A stretch of 64,000 nucleotides of DNA from Aphis gossypii (lineage: Eukaryota > Arthropoda > Insecta > Hemiptera > Aphididae): positions 22,359,260-22,423,259 of the forward strand of contig NC_065530.1 of the NCBI RefSeq assembly GCF_020184175.1, written 5' to 3'. Position numbers and translations under genes: made by a program. Below the pieces are notes generated by a model that was given only the letters and a program-made list of their open reading frames with translations, was not told the DNA's origin and did no database searches. Positions 37,584 through 51,621 of this stretch are shown here, piece after piece; the stretch's first letter is position 1; each line of letters starts with the position of its first letter.

Positions 37584-38053
37584 TTAAGAGGACGCTTCAT
37601 TCGCGATAAGCGTTGTCTTCGTCTTACAAACGTACAACATAATAAAAATCGTTTCACGCGATGATCACTCAGGCTTTAGCCCGAGTTAAGCAACCAAATT
37701 TTTACACTATAGAAAGAGGAGATTTTAGGCCGTGTGACACTGTTTTTATTTTCTCGATATCAGAACTACACAAAAATAATGGATTTTGAAACAATAAGAA
37801 CTTTTTTCGTATTAGCATTGATTACAGAATAGTTTACTCTATATAATCAATGGTAATAGTGATAACGAAAAATTGAAAAGGATGTTGCACAGTCATTTTT
37901 TTCCTTTTTATAGAGTGAAATTTGGGTTTCTTAACTTGTTTCTAACTTTTCTTAACTATCTAGTGGTATTGTTGTTCTTGTGAAACAGATTTTATTATGT
38001 TGTATGTTTTATAAGACGAAGATGACACATACGGATGAACCGTCTTCTTAAGA
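37584..38053. mobile_element. MITE with about 55-bp inverted ends flanked by TTAA
   Basis: The left end TTAAGAGGACGCTTCAT with CTTCGTCTTACAAACGTAC pairs with the right end GTATGTTTTATAAGACGAAG with GAACCGTCTTCTTAA. These are imperfect inverted repeats of about 55 bp. Both ends carry TTAA, the target duplication of piggyBac-type elements, although the tips are not the classic CCC. Noncoding. Related remnants lie at 10295, 12226 and 59640. It sits in the intron before the CEP104 start exon. Confidence 0.6.
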
Positions 38054-38559
38054 GAAGTGTTTTTTTTCGTTTATCTAATTGGATAAATTTTATGAATACC
38101 AGTTAAATTCAACTTCAGTAACATAATAATAAAATTAAAAGAATCATTGTTTCAACTTTTAGTATAATCATTATTATAACAACTATTGTTAATAGATATA
38201 CTTGTATAAATAAGATATACACAGAATTAATATAGGCAAAAAAATATATAAAAAATAATTTAAAAAATGTGCATACTAGAGTTCTAAATGTAATCTTTTT
38301 TCTGAAGTACCTGTACAAACAGTTTAAGTAAAAATAAATATTTATAAAAAAAGATTTTTTTTTATTTAGCTTACACGAGTACATTACAATATTATAGAGT
38401 CTATAACTTATAGACTATTGTGATTTGTGGATTACCTAGGAGTTAGGACTATAAAAATTATAAATCAAGTAAAATTAATAACAAGTTAAAAGGAAATGTT
38501 GTGTATTTAACAGTGAAACATATTTTTTCAGTTTAACTACGTTCAATCCGAAGTAAACA

Positions 38560-41500
38560 ATGTCAGCTGGAAAAGTGGAGTTTGTCGTTGTTTACAAGAC
38601 GAGTAAGTTATGTTGCCTAGCTAATATTATAACAAGTTATTTATCTATTTTTACATTTTAACATGCTAGTCGATGATTATACTGTACTTGTTATAATATG
38701 AATATAGTTTATCGTTTCTAATGCTTTGTACTTACCATTACAATTTTGGCAATTTTTAACATGCAATACAATTAATATTATTGTGTAGTTTAGTGTTGCT
38801 GCACACTATTGAAAAAGTATACTAATATAAGTACAGTAGAAAATCGATTAATCAACAGTCTCTAACCAACCTAACCAGAGCCTTGACAGATAAACAAAGA
38901 TTTTTTTAAACATACAATATACATATTATTTATTATTTTTTTGATAATTATGACTATAACCAACTTTTAAATACAACGATACTTCCGTAATTGTAATATT
39001 CTGTTTTTACTTCATTCATAAAATGTATATATCACTTATCTAGTAGATATTGACGGAAAGTTTTGGATAAACCAGTTCGCATATAAGGCGATAAGATTTT
39101 ACTGCAGCTTATGAGTAGTGGCATTTAATCGAAATTCTACTGCAGTATATTTTAATTAATATAATAATAGAATATAATGTTTTGGAATAGGTAGGGATAT
39201 ATTATATAAATTATACAAGATATATAACATTAGTCGATAACTATTAATTTTATGAACAATTCAACATTTATTATAGTATGTAATATATACTATCTATATA
39301 ATAATAGGTGGTACCTACTTATTAGTGTAATATTATAATATACTAGTGCATGTTTTATTAAATACCTATTTATCAAATAAATTACGCATACCATGATGAC
39401 GTCTGACATAATATTTTTTATTTCTGCGAACTAAAATATTTTAAAATGCATTACTGTTCGTAATTGTCTTGTAAATTACATAAATATTGACATATATTTT
39501 GTGCATACAATTTTATATTTTTATATACTTAAAAAACCTTAAATTGTTTTAAAATGATACGAAAGACAACTTTATCAGAATCGACCGCATTTAAAGGTAT
39601 TATGTTGATAAACAATAACATTAAAAATATTAAAAAAATATTGTCTTTTAATATCTATTTTATGTACTTACTTCATATCATATTAAGTGGTGTTGTATAC
39701 GGTATACATGGCTAATATAAGTATAGATAGTTAATAGTTGAAATATTGTGTTCAATTTTTATTAATTGGTACCTACTTTAAGAGTTCATAATTTCACAAA
39801 AATATAACAACTATCAACAAAATATTCAATATTAAACTAATGTTGCCTATATGATAATAATCATATACCTATCTGACTCACTTATACTTTTAAGTTATTA
39901 ATTCATTTTTATAAATTGTACCTATATTTAAAATATACAATTAGGCGAAGATGTAATTTATCAAAGCTCTGAACTCAACAACCATGGTCCGACTGTTAAG
40001 GGATGGAGGTCTTCCAAAAACTGTGAATATCCACAGAAATTAATACTAAAACTCGACGAAGCTACTGTGATCCAACAAATCCAAATACTTGTTCATCAAT
40101 ATTTAATTCGTAAGTATAAAATCAATATGTATTTGATTTAGAAATTAATAAAGTAATTAATAAAAATAAATCAAATTTTTTAAAAAAATGCAAATATCGA
40201 AAAACAATTTAGTTGATACTTACAATTTACTGATAATTTATTTAAACTATTATATCGCAAAAATTATTTTAATGTAATACGTAAGACTTAAATAGTTGAA
40301 TTATACATACATGAATGTTTTATATAAATAAAGTATGGTAGGCACATATCTATTATATATATTTTTAATATTGTTTAAAGCCAATAAAATTGAAATATGG
40401 ATTGGTCCAGAAGAATGCGTGGAAACAGATAATTTATCAACTCAAAATTACGAATATTTAGGTTATATTACACTTAATGATAATGATGGTGGTTCAGTGA
40501 AAAGCAGAGAACTTAAAACTATTACACTCCCGTTGGCTAGTGCCACCAGTTATGTCAAATTGATTTTGAACGAAAACCATAAAAATTCTTTTAATCGTTT
40601 CAACCAGGTTTGTTTTTTACTAATATTAATTTTTAAATATAATATATTATTTGTGTTTTGTAATATAGGTGAGCTTGATAGGTATACAAGTTACTGGTGA
40701 AAAACAACACACAGATCAAGGAGGCATCGCTCATCACAGTTCAATATGTGATGACTTGGCTTTTGAAATGTATGTGGATAAACACATCGCACAAATTATT
40801 CGAATGCTAGAAAACAGAAAGATTACAGCTGTTCAAGGTAATGTTTTTAAAATGAATGTCACGAATTAAAAATAATAAAACATGGCCGTTTGTACAGATG
40901 AACGATTTGAGTATGCAAGAAAATTAAAAGAAGCAATGACAGAGTTACGGTCTGCTGGAGAAAAGCTAGGAAAATTAGAACTGTCAAAAACCCTGGCCAT
41001 ACAAAACGAAGACTACGGTAAAGCAAAGAAGAAAAAAACTCAAATGGAAGAGTATCGTGCACAAGTGATGATTGAAAATCGGGTTGACGACCTTTTGGAA
41101 AAAAATGGGGTGAGTCGAGTAGGGTGCAAGTGATGCAATACAATACTAATGCAACTACTATTAATTAATCGAGTTTAAAATTAAACATAAACATATATTT
41201 TAATATTTTATATTCATCAGTCATCACAATTCATAGATAATACTATAATATGCATTATATTTATATAATAATTGATGTATATTATAAACTTTCAATTTAA
41301 ACGACAATCGGTGAAGTATCGTACTTCTTTTTGTGTTTTTATCGCCTCATGACTTTTTACTTTTTAGGGTGAACTATAATATCTTACTGTCCGTATCATT
41401 ATATACATAAATACATAATATGTACTGTAGTTTCTATAATAAATACAATGAGTACCTGCCTAAAAAATTGAAATAATATTGAATTATAAACAAATCATAA

Positions 41501-44500
41501 TTATCTTTTAAATAAATTATAATATTATAAATTTGCGTTTTTAATAGCCTTTAGAAATTAATGACGAGGAACCTGAAGATCTCGTCGACAAGACTCCAGG
41601 ATCTGTTAATGAATCCATTAAGTACGCAGCTTCACTGTCACCGATTGTTTCACCAAAACAAGTTTCGGTCAAGCCGTGTCAACAAGAAATCCTACCAGAA
41701 AAGATCGAAACCGAAGTGACTGATGAACCAGACGTTTACCATAGTCCAGTATCGCCACTTCACTATCCTGAAAATAACTCTAGGGAAAGGTACGAAAACA
41801 GTTAACTCAATAAACACACAATAGAAAAAACAACTCGTACAATACTTGATGGTTTTATTTTTTATTTTTAGATCGCCAAAGTTACAGCATACGGTCGTTA
41901 CGAAAGCAATTTCTTTAAAAAGACCTAAGCCAATCCGTCCAAAATCCAGCAAAAACAGCTATGAAGCGTACGACGAACAAGCCATTCCAGCTCAAAGATT
42001 GTACGTGTTTTCTGTTTATACACAAATTACATGTATAACCATAAGTTTAATTATTGAATTAAGTTTATTGTTCGTATAAACACGGGAATTTAATCTTTCA
42101 GTTGTCAAACGCAAAATAATGTGGACTCTTCGTCGTCCACGTCGGCCAGCGGTGTTGGAACGTCAAAGTTAAGTGACAGAGATAAGAAACAGGCTTCTAT
42201 TCCAATCGCAGTATTTGGACTTACGATGGTATGCGAATTCACATAATAATAATGTATACTACCTATCTACATAAAATTGTATATTTATTATTTGATCGTA
42301 TTTTAATATAATATACATTATACCTACGATATCTGATCTTCTGACATGTAACGGTAGGTGCCGCGTGAACCTAATATTAGATCAATTTGACAATTTCAGG
42401 TGAAACATTTTTTTTCTAAACAATATTCGGACAAAGTTGAAGGGTTAAAACTGATGGAAAGTTCTATGAAGAGTTTTATGTTCGACGAAGTAGATGTTCG
42501 GCACTCGCCAAACAAAATGACACGGGCGGCAGTCCAGCTATTGCACCGAACGCTCAGAGACAAAGTTTTCGCTGTCTACAATTTGTCTGCGGAAATCATA
42601 AGATTCATGTTCTCAGAATTCATTCCCGGGAGGTAAGTTATCGTTATCATGTACCTACTACGTCCAAATCTGTTTAATGTTATTTATATATTTAAACTTA
42701 ATATTCGTAAGAATGTTCTTAGCTAAGCTACCTGCTATGTATAAATATGATGATAATTATATAATATTAAAATTTATTGTGAATAAATCGTAATATTGTA
42801 ATTTATTATACATGATTACTTTGTATGTAGAGTTTCGACGGGTGAAGCTTCGCGAAGTCTAGAAACACTACTTCCAGAACTTTTGGCGAAAGCCGGAGAC
42901 ACGACACCGCGTATTCATAACATAGCGACGCACACCATATTAAGTGTAGCTGAAGTTCCCGATATAAGGTGAGGTATAATATCATATGCACGTGCCTTAT
43001 TGATTTTGAATTCTAGGTATTTAGCCAATCAAATAAAAAAATATTTGAGTTATTGCAGTTTTCTATAGATACTGACTATATGATTATATACCTCGTACCT
43101 ATACAGTATTTTCATTTTATATACATAATAATTAATAATACATATTATTATATAGGTACCATTTATGTTTTATTATTTTTTAATTCTAGAAAACTAAATA
43201 TCATACCAACTCATTTGACGCGCTTACTAACCGGAAATATACATCCCAGATTGATACTAAGCCGCTTGGAAATGGTCGAACAATTGATCGTCAGCCAAGG
43301 CGTATCTTCCGATAAAAATAGGTTTGCATTAAGCATTTTAAGCTTTTGATAATAAATTAATAATTTCATATTTTGATTTCGCTAATTTGTGTACATATAC
43401 ATTTCTTTTAGCGGGATGACCTGTCGTATTTTATGCGAATTTGGTATGTCGGCCATTCATAATCCAACTGAAGCCGTACGCAAAGCTGCCGAACGGATTT
43501 TAGTGCACGTTTACAAAGTGAACCCTAGGTTCGTGCGAAAACAATTGCCGCCAGACGACGAGATCACCAGGCGGAACATCATGTACAGGCAACTAATGCA
43601 GGAGTTTGAACGCATCGACCAAGAAGTGAGTATGTACCTATGTCCTATATAGTATATACCTATACTGTGCATTAATCATTAACCAATTTCGGAGGTTTGA
43701 CAAACTGTTCTAGTAGAAAATTTTAAATATTTCAACAATGTAACATAATTTACTGAAAAATAAACCATAAGCCATTTGAACGCTGTGTCATTATTATCTT
43801 GATTTGAAAAACGAAAGAATGAAACTCGGCGGTCGACGGTTTATCCAATATTGACAAGGTTTTGATAAAAGTGAAAAAACATTAGCCCCACGATTATACC
43901 AAATATACCTACGCTTTGTATGCTTCATGTACATAGTAAAGTGTATTATACCCTGCCAAAGTGGTGATTAAAATTTATGGAGTTTTATTGTAAATTGTTT
44001 CTGTCCTGAGGTTAGATTAAATAATAATAATGTTCCATAAATAGGAAATAATTACAAAATACCATAATTAAACTCATACCATTCGTATCTACATAATATA
44101 TATAAATATTATATACCTTATATTTTTTACGTTTTTAGAGACTAGGCGAAATAGACACAGTAGGTCAAACACAATGCAAACTAGTGCGGTCAACTAGTGA
44201 AAATACATCGACTTATCATAATAAGGAAAATACCCATAATACTACAGCACAGAGCAAATTAAGTTCCAGTACATCAGCTAGCGTAGCCGATGTGTACGAG
44301 AATGGCCAAAACAATATCAATGTGTTGAAATTAAAGTATGTATATTATATTATTTATACACAAAACTTAAAAATATTTCAAAATATAATATTAGAAAATT
44401 TTTTTTTTTGATTCCATTCAAAAATTGTATTTACTTATTTTTCATTATTTTGATGATATATGTACAGCAATATAAGTGCAAACGTACAATACATTTTTTT

Positions 44501-45590
44501 CATTTATTGTAAAATTAAATAGGTACAATATAATAATATATTATAGGCTATATAGGTTATTTTCAACTTTTTTGGGTCCGTTGTTTATCCTATTTCGAAG
44601 ACAATTAATAAACGATTTTCATATGAATAATGATAGGTAACAATAAAACAAACGAATATAACTAATTTTCTTTAATAAGTAGGGAAATGTATAAACATTA
44701 AGTAGTAGTAACTATTAATAGGTACTATTATATGAAATCGGCTTATCGTTTATCTCATAAACTTTATGTGTATATAAAAAATAATTATGGCAGTACAATT
44801 TTTGTTTTTTTTTTATACTTATTTTTGCGGACGCGTCTCCCTTGATAATAATTTAACTCTGGGAGCCGCGACGCACAGGTTAAAAATCCCTATACTCGTA
44901 TAAAATTTAGTGAGTAAAATTGAATAATAGGTAAGTCAAAAATATTTAATATCAAATTTTTTCACTGTTATAGCCGCTGTACATTTTGCAAAGAAGAAAC
45001 TACATTTTCCGAAGAAGAATTGAACATACATTATTGGAAATATTGTCCATTGTTAATGCGCTGTGAAAACTGTTCCGAAGTTATTGAGATAATGACACTT
45101 CGACATCACCTCTTGAGTACCTATACTTATTACTTGACTAATTTTTTTACAACGAATTTATTTATTAGACAACTAAACCTAATAATGTCTCGATAATCGT
45201 TCTTTTTCAGGAGACTGTGATTTCAAAGACAAATATAAATCATGCGATCGGTGTTTAGAGGTGGTCGAGATCGAATTTCTAGAGCATCATATTTCAGGGT
45301 CAACATGTATAAGTTAGTATAAAATATATTTTAATAAAATAACCAATTATTATATTGAATAATTTAACCAATAAAATATAGCCTATAAGTGAATACTTAC
45401 AAATTACAATAAAATAAATAATAGTTAATGGATGTTAAATGACTGCTTTTTAGAAAGAAATTCTGTCAGTAATATCTGCCCATTGTGTTTGGAAGAAATT
45501 GGAAGCGATCACCAAGATTGGAATAAACATTTAGTCGGTCCGTCAGGGTGTGAAATCCATCCACGAAAAAATTACCTCAAACGTCACTAA
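38560..45590 (+). CDS. CEP104: Centrosomal protein of 104 kDa homolog
   Basis: Sixteen coding exons: 38560-38602, 39945-40109, 40381-40607, 40669-40837, 40898-41109, 41548-41789, 41872-42000, 42102-42228, 42400-42632, 42831-42968, 43190-43321, 43412-43625, 44139-44335, 44974-45116, 45211-45312 and 45454-45590. The product is 869 residues (human 925). CEP104 is a microtubule plus-end protein of the ciliary tip and distal centriole. The N-terminal jelly-roll domain (about 1-150) has VEFVVV, HGPTVKGWRS, HQYLIPNKIE and LGYITL. It is followed by DDLAFEMY and a coiled coil with DERFEYARKLKEAM (about 200-270), a disordered Ser/Pro linker, a TOG domain (about 435-680), and a C-terminal zinc-finger array (CTFCKEE, CENC, CDRC, CPLC) with Cys/His pairs. 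The start is the first ATG after the acceptor at 38531. A CpG-rich leader exon probably ends at 37445. Confidence 0.96.
38603..39944 (+). other. First intron of CEP104 coding region
   Basis: 1.3 kb, AT-rich, no other exon supported. Confidence 0.5.
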
Positions 45591-48500
45591 ATTAGAACCA
45601 AACTTATTTCAATGAATACCTACATTCGTATTTGGGAGTCGCTTTACATAGAGCAGACACATATAATATTGCATCAATTTTATTACATAAATGTTCAATT
45701 ATTTAATTGCCAAAACCAATAATTTAACCGTCTTCACAATCTTTGCCAATAATAATAATAATAATAATAATATTAATAAGTTACTTTTAGAAAATGACTG
45801 ATTATTATTCAAGCATTTAGTTTTTATTATTGAGTAAACTGCATAACTAAATGTTATAGCGGATTTATTTTTATATTTTACAAATTTATTGAATTATCAA
45901 TGTTGATACACATATTATACAGTGTAATACTTGTTACATGTGCTTAATATGTTATGCATCATACAATGTTTTGTCTTTAAACTGTAAATTTACTAATATT
46001 AAAAATCAAATTCAATGTTTTATTCGTGTTTTTGCTCCACACATTTTTCATTGGTAAACATAATAAAAATAAATATACCGAATGTCTATCGACTATCACA
46101 TCTTATATATCATTATTCATTATAAACGTATTTAGAACATTTTTCTAAAATTAAAAATTAATTTTATTATTAGTTGAAATTTGATATCTACTGTTTAATT
46201 TTATAAACTAATTTTAGTATTGAAATGGGGCCATTGCAGTCGTAGCGTGAGAAAAATAGTCCAAATGGGTTAGGTTAAGACGTAGTTCATCAGATATACA
46301 TTACAAGGTTAAAATTTATTTACATGACTACATAGTACATTGTTATTACTTATTTATGTAATTTATTAATAATTTACACTTTTTTAACTCACTAAAACTT
46401 CTGTTCACCAATTATATAAAATTATTTCGATTGATAAAGTCATCTTCGGATTTTGTCATTGGTGCAACTAGTAGAGAACACAGAAGGCTTAATCTTAAAA
46501 TTTACAAGAGGTCGCATAAAAGTAGTTAGGTTATATTAGTATATTAAACACTAATACAATTTGAAATTAATTTTTAATACCTATTAAATTCACTAGGTAT
46601 CATAATTGAACTGTTTTTTTTGGAATGTTATATAATATGTTCCAGTAGATATGCTCAAATCTGAAAAGATAGTCTTTAAAAATTAGTTGCCTAAAAATTT
46701 CAGTTTTGATAATGTTAAAAAAAAACATACAAAAAGTAACACATCCAAATTGGCAATTTGCACAAACTAATTCAGGTAGATCACCATCTGGTATGGTCCA
46801 TACCAATAAGTTTTACTACTTGTAAACGCAGTTTCTTAAGTATGCGCTGAATTGAAAATTAGTTAATCTATGAAACCTATGAACAACGAAGTATGCTACA
46901 ACAGAGATTTACCAATTTGGCAACTTATCAGTATTAAATATTGAAAGAAATATAACTAATAGTTTGAAAAGTGAAAAATTTTAAAAATATATATATATTT
47001 CATTAAATAAAATCATGTTAAAACATAGGTTGGTGACTGGTGTTGTGATCATCTTTAACTGTATTATACTAATACAAGCTGAACTTCGTTGCCCGTTAAA
47101 ATGCTAATTCTATAATATGATTCGAATTTTAATCAATTTGTTATTTATTATTCGGTTTAACGGTGTTCAAAACTTAGATATTTTCATTGACTATTTTGAT
47201 TCTCAAAAAACTTGTGTAAGCACCACTTTAAAATACGAATTTTTTAAAATGCTTTCTTATTGAACACTAAATTTGTGGTACCATTGTACGAACGTATCGT
47301 ATAAATTGCAAGCATTGATAAATCATTGTTCACGCTCTACGTTTATCAGTCAGTGAGTTAGTCAAGTAATAATATTATAGTGATTCTGCTTGGCATTGCC
47401 CGTGAGACTCTCTTACGATTATGCGAGAAGTATTTTATCAGGTAGACAATCCACCCGTGGTAGATTGTGGACCCCGTGAGATGTGTAAGTAAATTAATAA
47501 TTTCTAACCCTTAGGTAAGTTTCAAAGTTATATCAATTTTTTTTTTTTAATGCGGTGGATAAAATACAATAACGTGCCATCTGGTGGTTTTTATATTGTT
47601 GCCTGTTGGTAAAACTTATTATGTTGTCTATTGCTATGATTTTGAGATTTACGGTGGACATTGACTTATTTCGCTAATCCTTTTTTTTTTGATTTTATGG
47701 TTTCAACAAAATTTAACAACAGGTCTACAACTATTATATTCAATTTTAACCAATAGCGACCTTACAATAACCAAAAATATAGTTTATATCGTGAAAAATG
47801 TTACAAAAACGATGAAAATAAATAATAATAACAATAAAAAATTGTTACCATGGGTCACCGAAAATTAAATTTTTTTTTTTATTTGTGCACTTGTAAGAGG
47901 CCATAACTTCGGAACCATTCATCCCATAGCGTACAAACTTCACAGAAACCATCTACATATAAATATTAATATGCTCTGAAATTTTTATCGAAATCGTTTT
48001 GGTGGATCTTGAGTAATACAATTTATTCAAAATGTACATTTCTTTATATATATATACATATAAATTAAAACAAGTATAAATATACGTAGATGGTTATTGT
48101 TTTTATAAATCTAATGCAAGTTTTGGGTGTGGGGAGCTTTCCCCACAGGTTTGTGAGCTACCTATTCATTATTTGTGCACCCAGCACCTCCAAGTTTTCT
48201 AGTTGCACCTTTGGATTTTGTCCTATTTCAAAATGACTTTTTATTAACCTCGTGTTTATAAAACAATTTATTCTTAGATAGTATATACCTATTAAAAAGT
48301 TCAAAGTTGTCTTTTATTAGTTATCTTCATCGAATGGGTTAAAATCGTGATTCTCTATCTTTAGTGAAAAACACTAAATAAATATTCTAGAATATGTTAG
48401 GACATTTCGTTAACAGGAATTTTCTAACTCAATTATACCTTAAACACTTTTAATTACTCATTGGTATGTTCTACTGTTCTAGGTATTCTAAAATGTTAAT

Positions 48501-49568
48501 TATAAAGTTGTCAAACACGATAAAAAGGAACGGCATAGCTGTCAGGAGATAATCATTTTAAAATGATATGGACTCAAAATGAACCATAGCAGCATTCCAC
48601 TTGGTTAAACTAGAATCTAATGGTTACTGATCAAAAAACTATTTAAGTAAATATTGAAAAAATAAAGAAAACTACTACACAATAAAACAGTTCCAATTTT
48701 ATCACTCTCAAGACAACCAAAATTATTACTTATTTGTTTTATAAAAGAATAAAATTTCCATAAATCTAAGCACCTACACAACTATTACATTTGTACTACA
48801 ATCATTATTGATAACATATCCTGCAAATTCTGTCTATCAACTATCCATAAATAACTTTGACTATAATAGCTTACGTCAAAAAAAATATATATTAAGTTAT
48901 AGGTGTATACATTTTAAGTGTTCCAGTTTGTAAAATTGTCTATTCAAACACCATATTATCTGTCACTAAGTAAAGTTGAATTATGTTTAAAATCAACTTT
49001 TAACATGCAAAATTATAAATAAATACTTTTTATAATTATAACTCAAGATTGTATATTTTATCCAACATTTTTCAAAAAATTCTCAGTCATGTACACCAGG
49101 AAGTAAGATTAATGGTATGTAACAACCTACGATTAAAATTGTTTGATAATAAGTAATACCCAGTAACGAGTTGTCTCATTAAATGGTGGCTTGATTTCAT
49201 GAAAATTATTATAGATAATTAAGATATAAATTGCAAAACATTATATAATAATTATAGACATTTGGTTTATTGATCATTGTTTCCTATTATAATTCTGTTC
49301 ATTTTTAAAGAAAAAAAAAGATACATATTTATTGTATTGTATTAAAATTCTATAAAGTAATAATTATTCATATTGATAATTAGAAATCACTTATAGATAA
49401 TTTTGGCATTTCAGTAACTATAGTAAATCTGTAATATTTTTCTAACACTATTTTATGATAGTATTTAGCAATGAAGTTGTTCGACGGGAAAATATATTGG
49501 TCAGTCTTGAAGGTGCATTGTTTATTTAAGTATATAAGAAGTAATAATAGCATGTGCGGTGTACATTT
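45591..49568. other. Spacer between convergent CEP104 and FKBP12, repeat-rich
   Basis: Contains the CEP104 3' UTR, an (AAT)n run at about 45751-45770, and a repeat-like tract at 47040-48200. Landmarks in that tract are AACTTCGTTGCCCGTTAAA, CTTGGCATTGCCCGTGAGAC, GCCATAACTTCGGAACCATT and the palindrome TGTGGGGAGCTTTCCCCACA (about 48129-48147). These phrases recur in insect dispersed repeats, possibly Helitron-like; class uncertain. No gene. Confidence 0.4.
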
Positions 49569-51051
49569 TTATTCGCATTTGATGAGTTCAACATCAAAAA
49601 TCAAAGTTGCATTTGGTGGAATGACGCCAGGGTGTCCCAGAGCTCCATAAGCATAATCTGGAGAACATGTCAGTTTAGCACGGGAGCCAATACTCATCTA
49701 GAAAAAAATGAAACAAGAGAATTTTTTGTTAGATAATATTATTTTTAGTACAGTGACCAGATTATTTGACTATTTTTATATAAATATTTATTACAACATA
49801 AAATTAACAATGTAATGGTTTCTTACTTGGGCAACACCTTCATCCCAACCTTTGATCACTTCTCCTTTTCCAATCTTGAACTTGAAAGGCTTATTACGGT
49901 CGCGCGACGAATCAAATTTCTTACCATCAGTCAATGTACCTATAATATATAATATTTGTATCAGATTAAGAAACAACTAAAAGTTAATTATGTATTAACA
50001 AATAGTTTTAAATCTATTATGGATTAAATATTTCCTACTTTCCTAGGTACTTTTCAAGTGTGGTGCTCCCCTCCCCCCCCAGTTGTTTTATTTTGATTTT
50101 TACAAGAATTATATAATCTATACTAGAAGCACAATAAGCATATTTGAAGAGAATAAACAAGCAAAATAATATGGGGGTAAGAAGTCACCCATTAGCAACA
50201 CTTAGCATGTGTACAGATTACATTAATTTGTGACTTAGTGGAGAGGAAGAGTGAAGTGTGTATGTGAGGTTAAAAATCTTTAGTAATTATAAGATAGAAG
50301 GTCCCTGCATCATCTCCATTTCAGACAACGTCAAGGAGCTTCAGGCAAAGTTACAATACTAAAATTCTTGATTAGTGGGTTTTCATGGTTGACTAGATGT
50401 GCAAACTGCAAAGAATCACTGGTAATAAATTAGTGATTCTTCTTCCCCCATTAGGAAGACTATTATTACAGAAGTTTCTAGAACATATTTTACAATTTTT
50501 CATAAGCAGTGTTTAATTTTTCTTTTTAGCATGCATGCTCCTATTAGCTTTTGGTGATAAAAACATCAAAGGAAAGTAATGGCACATAAAACATATTAAT
50601 GAACATAGGTTAACTGCCTATATTTAAGCAAGACTATAAGTCGGCAGTTCTATAAATTTTTTTTAGGAAAATTTGAGAAGCATTGCCTATCATATCATTT
50701 AAATTAATTTGATTTCATTTTACCTGTGTAGTGCACGGTGACGGTTTGGCCTCGTTTTGGGAATGTGGCACCTGTAAAATTAATACAAAATGAGCAGATC
50801 AGTAAAAGAGTTGTACGCTTGTTGGTCTGGGTTAACACGCAGTTGCCTAGTATTATATCAATTAACCAAAAGCATTTTTTGTTGTTGTTTTACGCTGAAA
50901 AATCAAGATATTGAAATACGCGTGAGACGCGGACGCCGGCCGGTTGCTCTTAGCATTAGCCGTCGGCCGAACGATCGACGCGGTTAGAGCACAGTAGTGT
51001 AGGGCTTAACTTACCGTCTCCTTCGGCAAGGAATGTAACGTCGACACCCAT
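49569..51051 (-). CDS. FKBP12: FK506-binding protein, 12 kDa
   Basis: Four minus-strand exons, 51051-51015, 50771-50724, 49939-49827 and 49697-49569, GT-AG throughout, give exactly 108 residues as in human FKBP1A. It is a cytosolic peptidyl-prolyl cis-trans isomerase that binds FK506/rapamycin and modulates TOR, calcium-channel and TGF-beta receptor complexes in animals. Counting without the initiator Met, the ligand-pocket residues Tyr26, Phe36, Asp37, Phe46, Val55, Ile56, Trp59, Tyr82 and the C-terminal IFDVEL are all present, so the active site is intact. A Harbinger-like MITE lies about 230 bp upstream of the start codon. A GC-rich patch (50915-50990) in intron 1 may be part of the promoter region. 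Confidence 0.98.
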
Positions 51052-51281
51052 TGTTTGTTTGGATTATTGTTTGAAGTCTTCGAATTAAATAGCAAGAGCA
51101 AATATTTAGCGCACACGCGTTCACCGCGACGACGACAAAGAAGTGATTGGATTGGATTGGTCTATTGATGGGAGGAGTAGAGAGGTACTATTGTACTAAA
51201 GCCATTAAACCTAGCTGAGAAGACGTAGTACCCAAGTAACCATTAACCAGTAACCGGATACCGTATTGCCGACAGGAGTAA

Positions 51282-51621
51282 AGGCGGGTTCACAACTTCC
51301 CGTGTCGTGTCGTGTCGTGTAAAATCCTTTTTTCTGATTGGTTTACTAAAATGTGATAATAAAATATGTTCGTGTCGACCAACACGATACCGCGATTACC
51401 GCGAAGTTGAATTAATTCAACTTTTGATCGTGCTGGTCACAATGTTCACGACTTGGTATATTATATAAATATATAAAACCCGCGTAAAATTTGATAACCG
51501 TGGTACCATGATACTACGGTAGAATTTATGGTTATCAAGTTGGTATCGTCCTGATTCGGGAACGAATTTATATTACAATTTCACACGGCACGACACGACA
51601 CGGGAAGTTGTGAACCCGCCT
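51282..51621. mobile_element. Harbinger-type MITE with TAA target duplication
   Basis: 340 bp with long inverted ends: AGGCGGGTTCACAACTTCCC then GTGTC pentamers on the left, and the reverse complement on the right ending GTTGTGAACCCGCCT. Both sides carry TAA (51279-51281 and 51622-51624), the 3-bp TWA target duplication of PIF/Harbinger elements. No ORF, so it needs a transposase from elsewhere. The well-matched ends suggest recent activity. It lies just upstream of FKBP12. Confidence 0.85.

Noticed and set aside
40335..40700. ORF start at 40335 as a separate gene
   Set aside because: It is a CEP104 exon (40381-40607) extended into its flanking introns.
50790..50987. 65-codon plus-strand ORF
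   Set aside because: Sits in FKBP12 intron 1; part AT-rich, part GC-rich promoter-like sequence, no domain.
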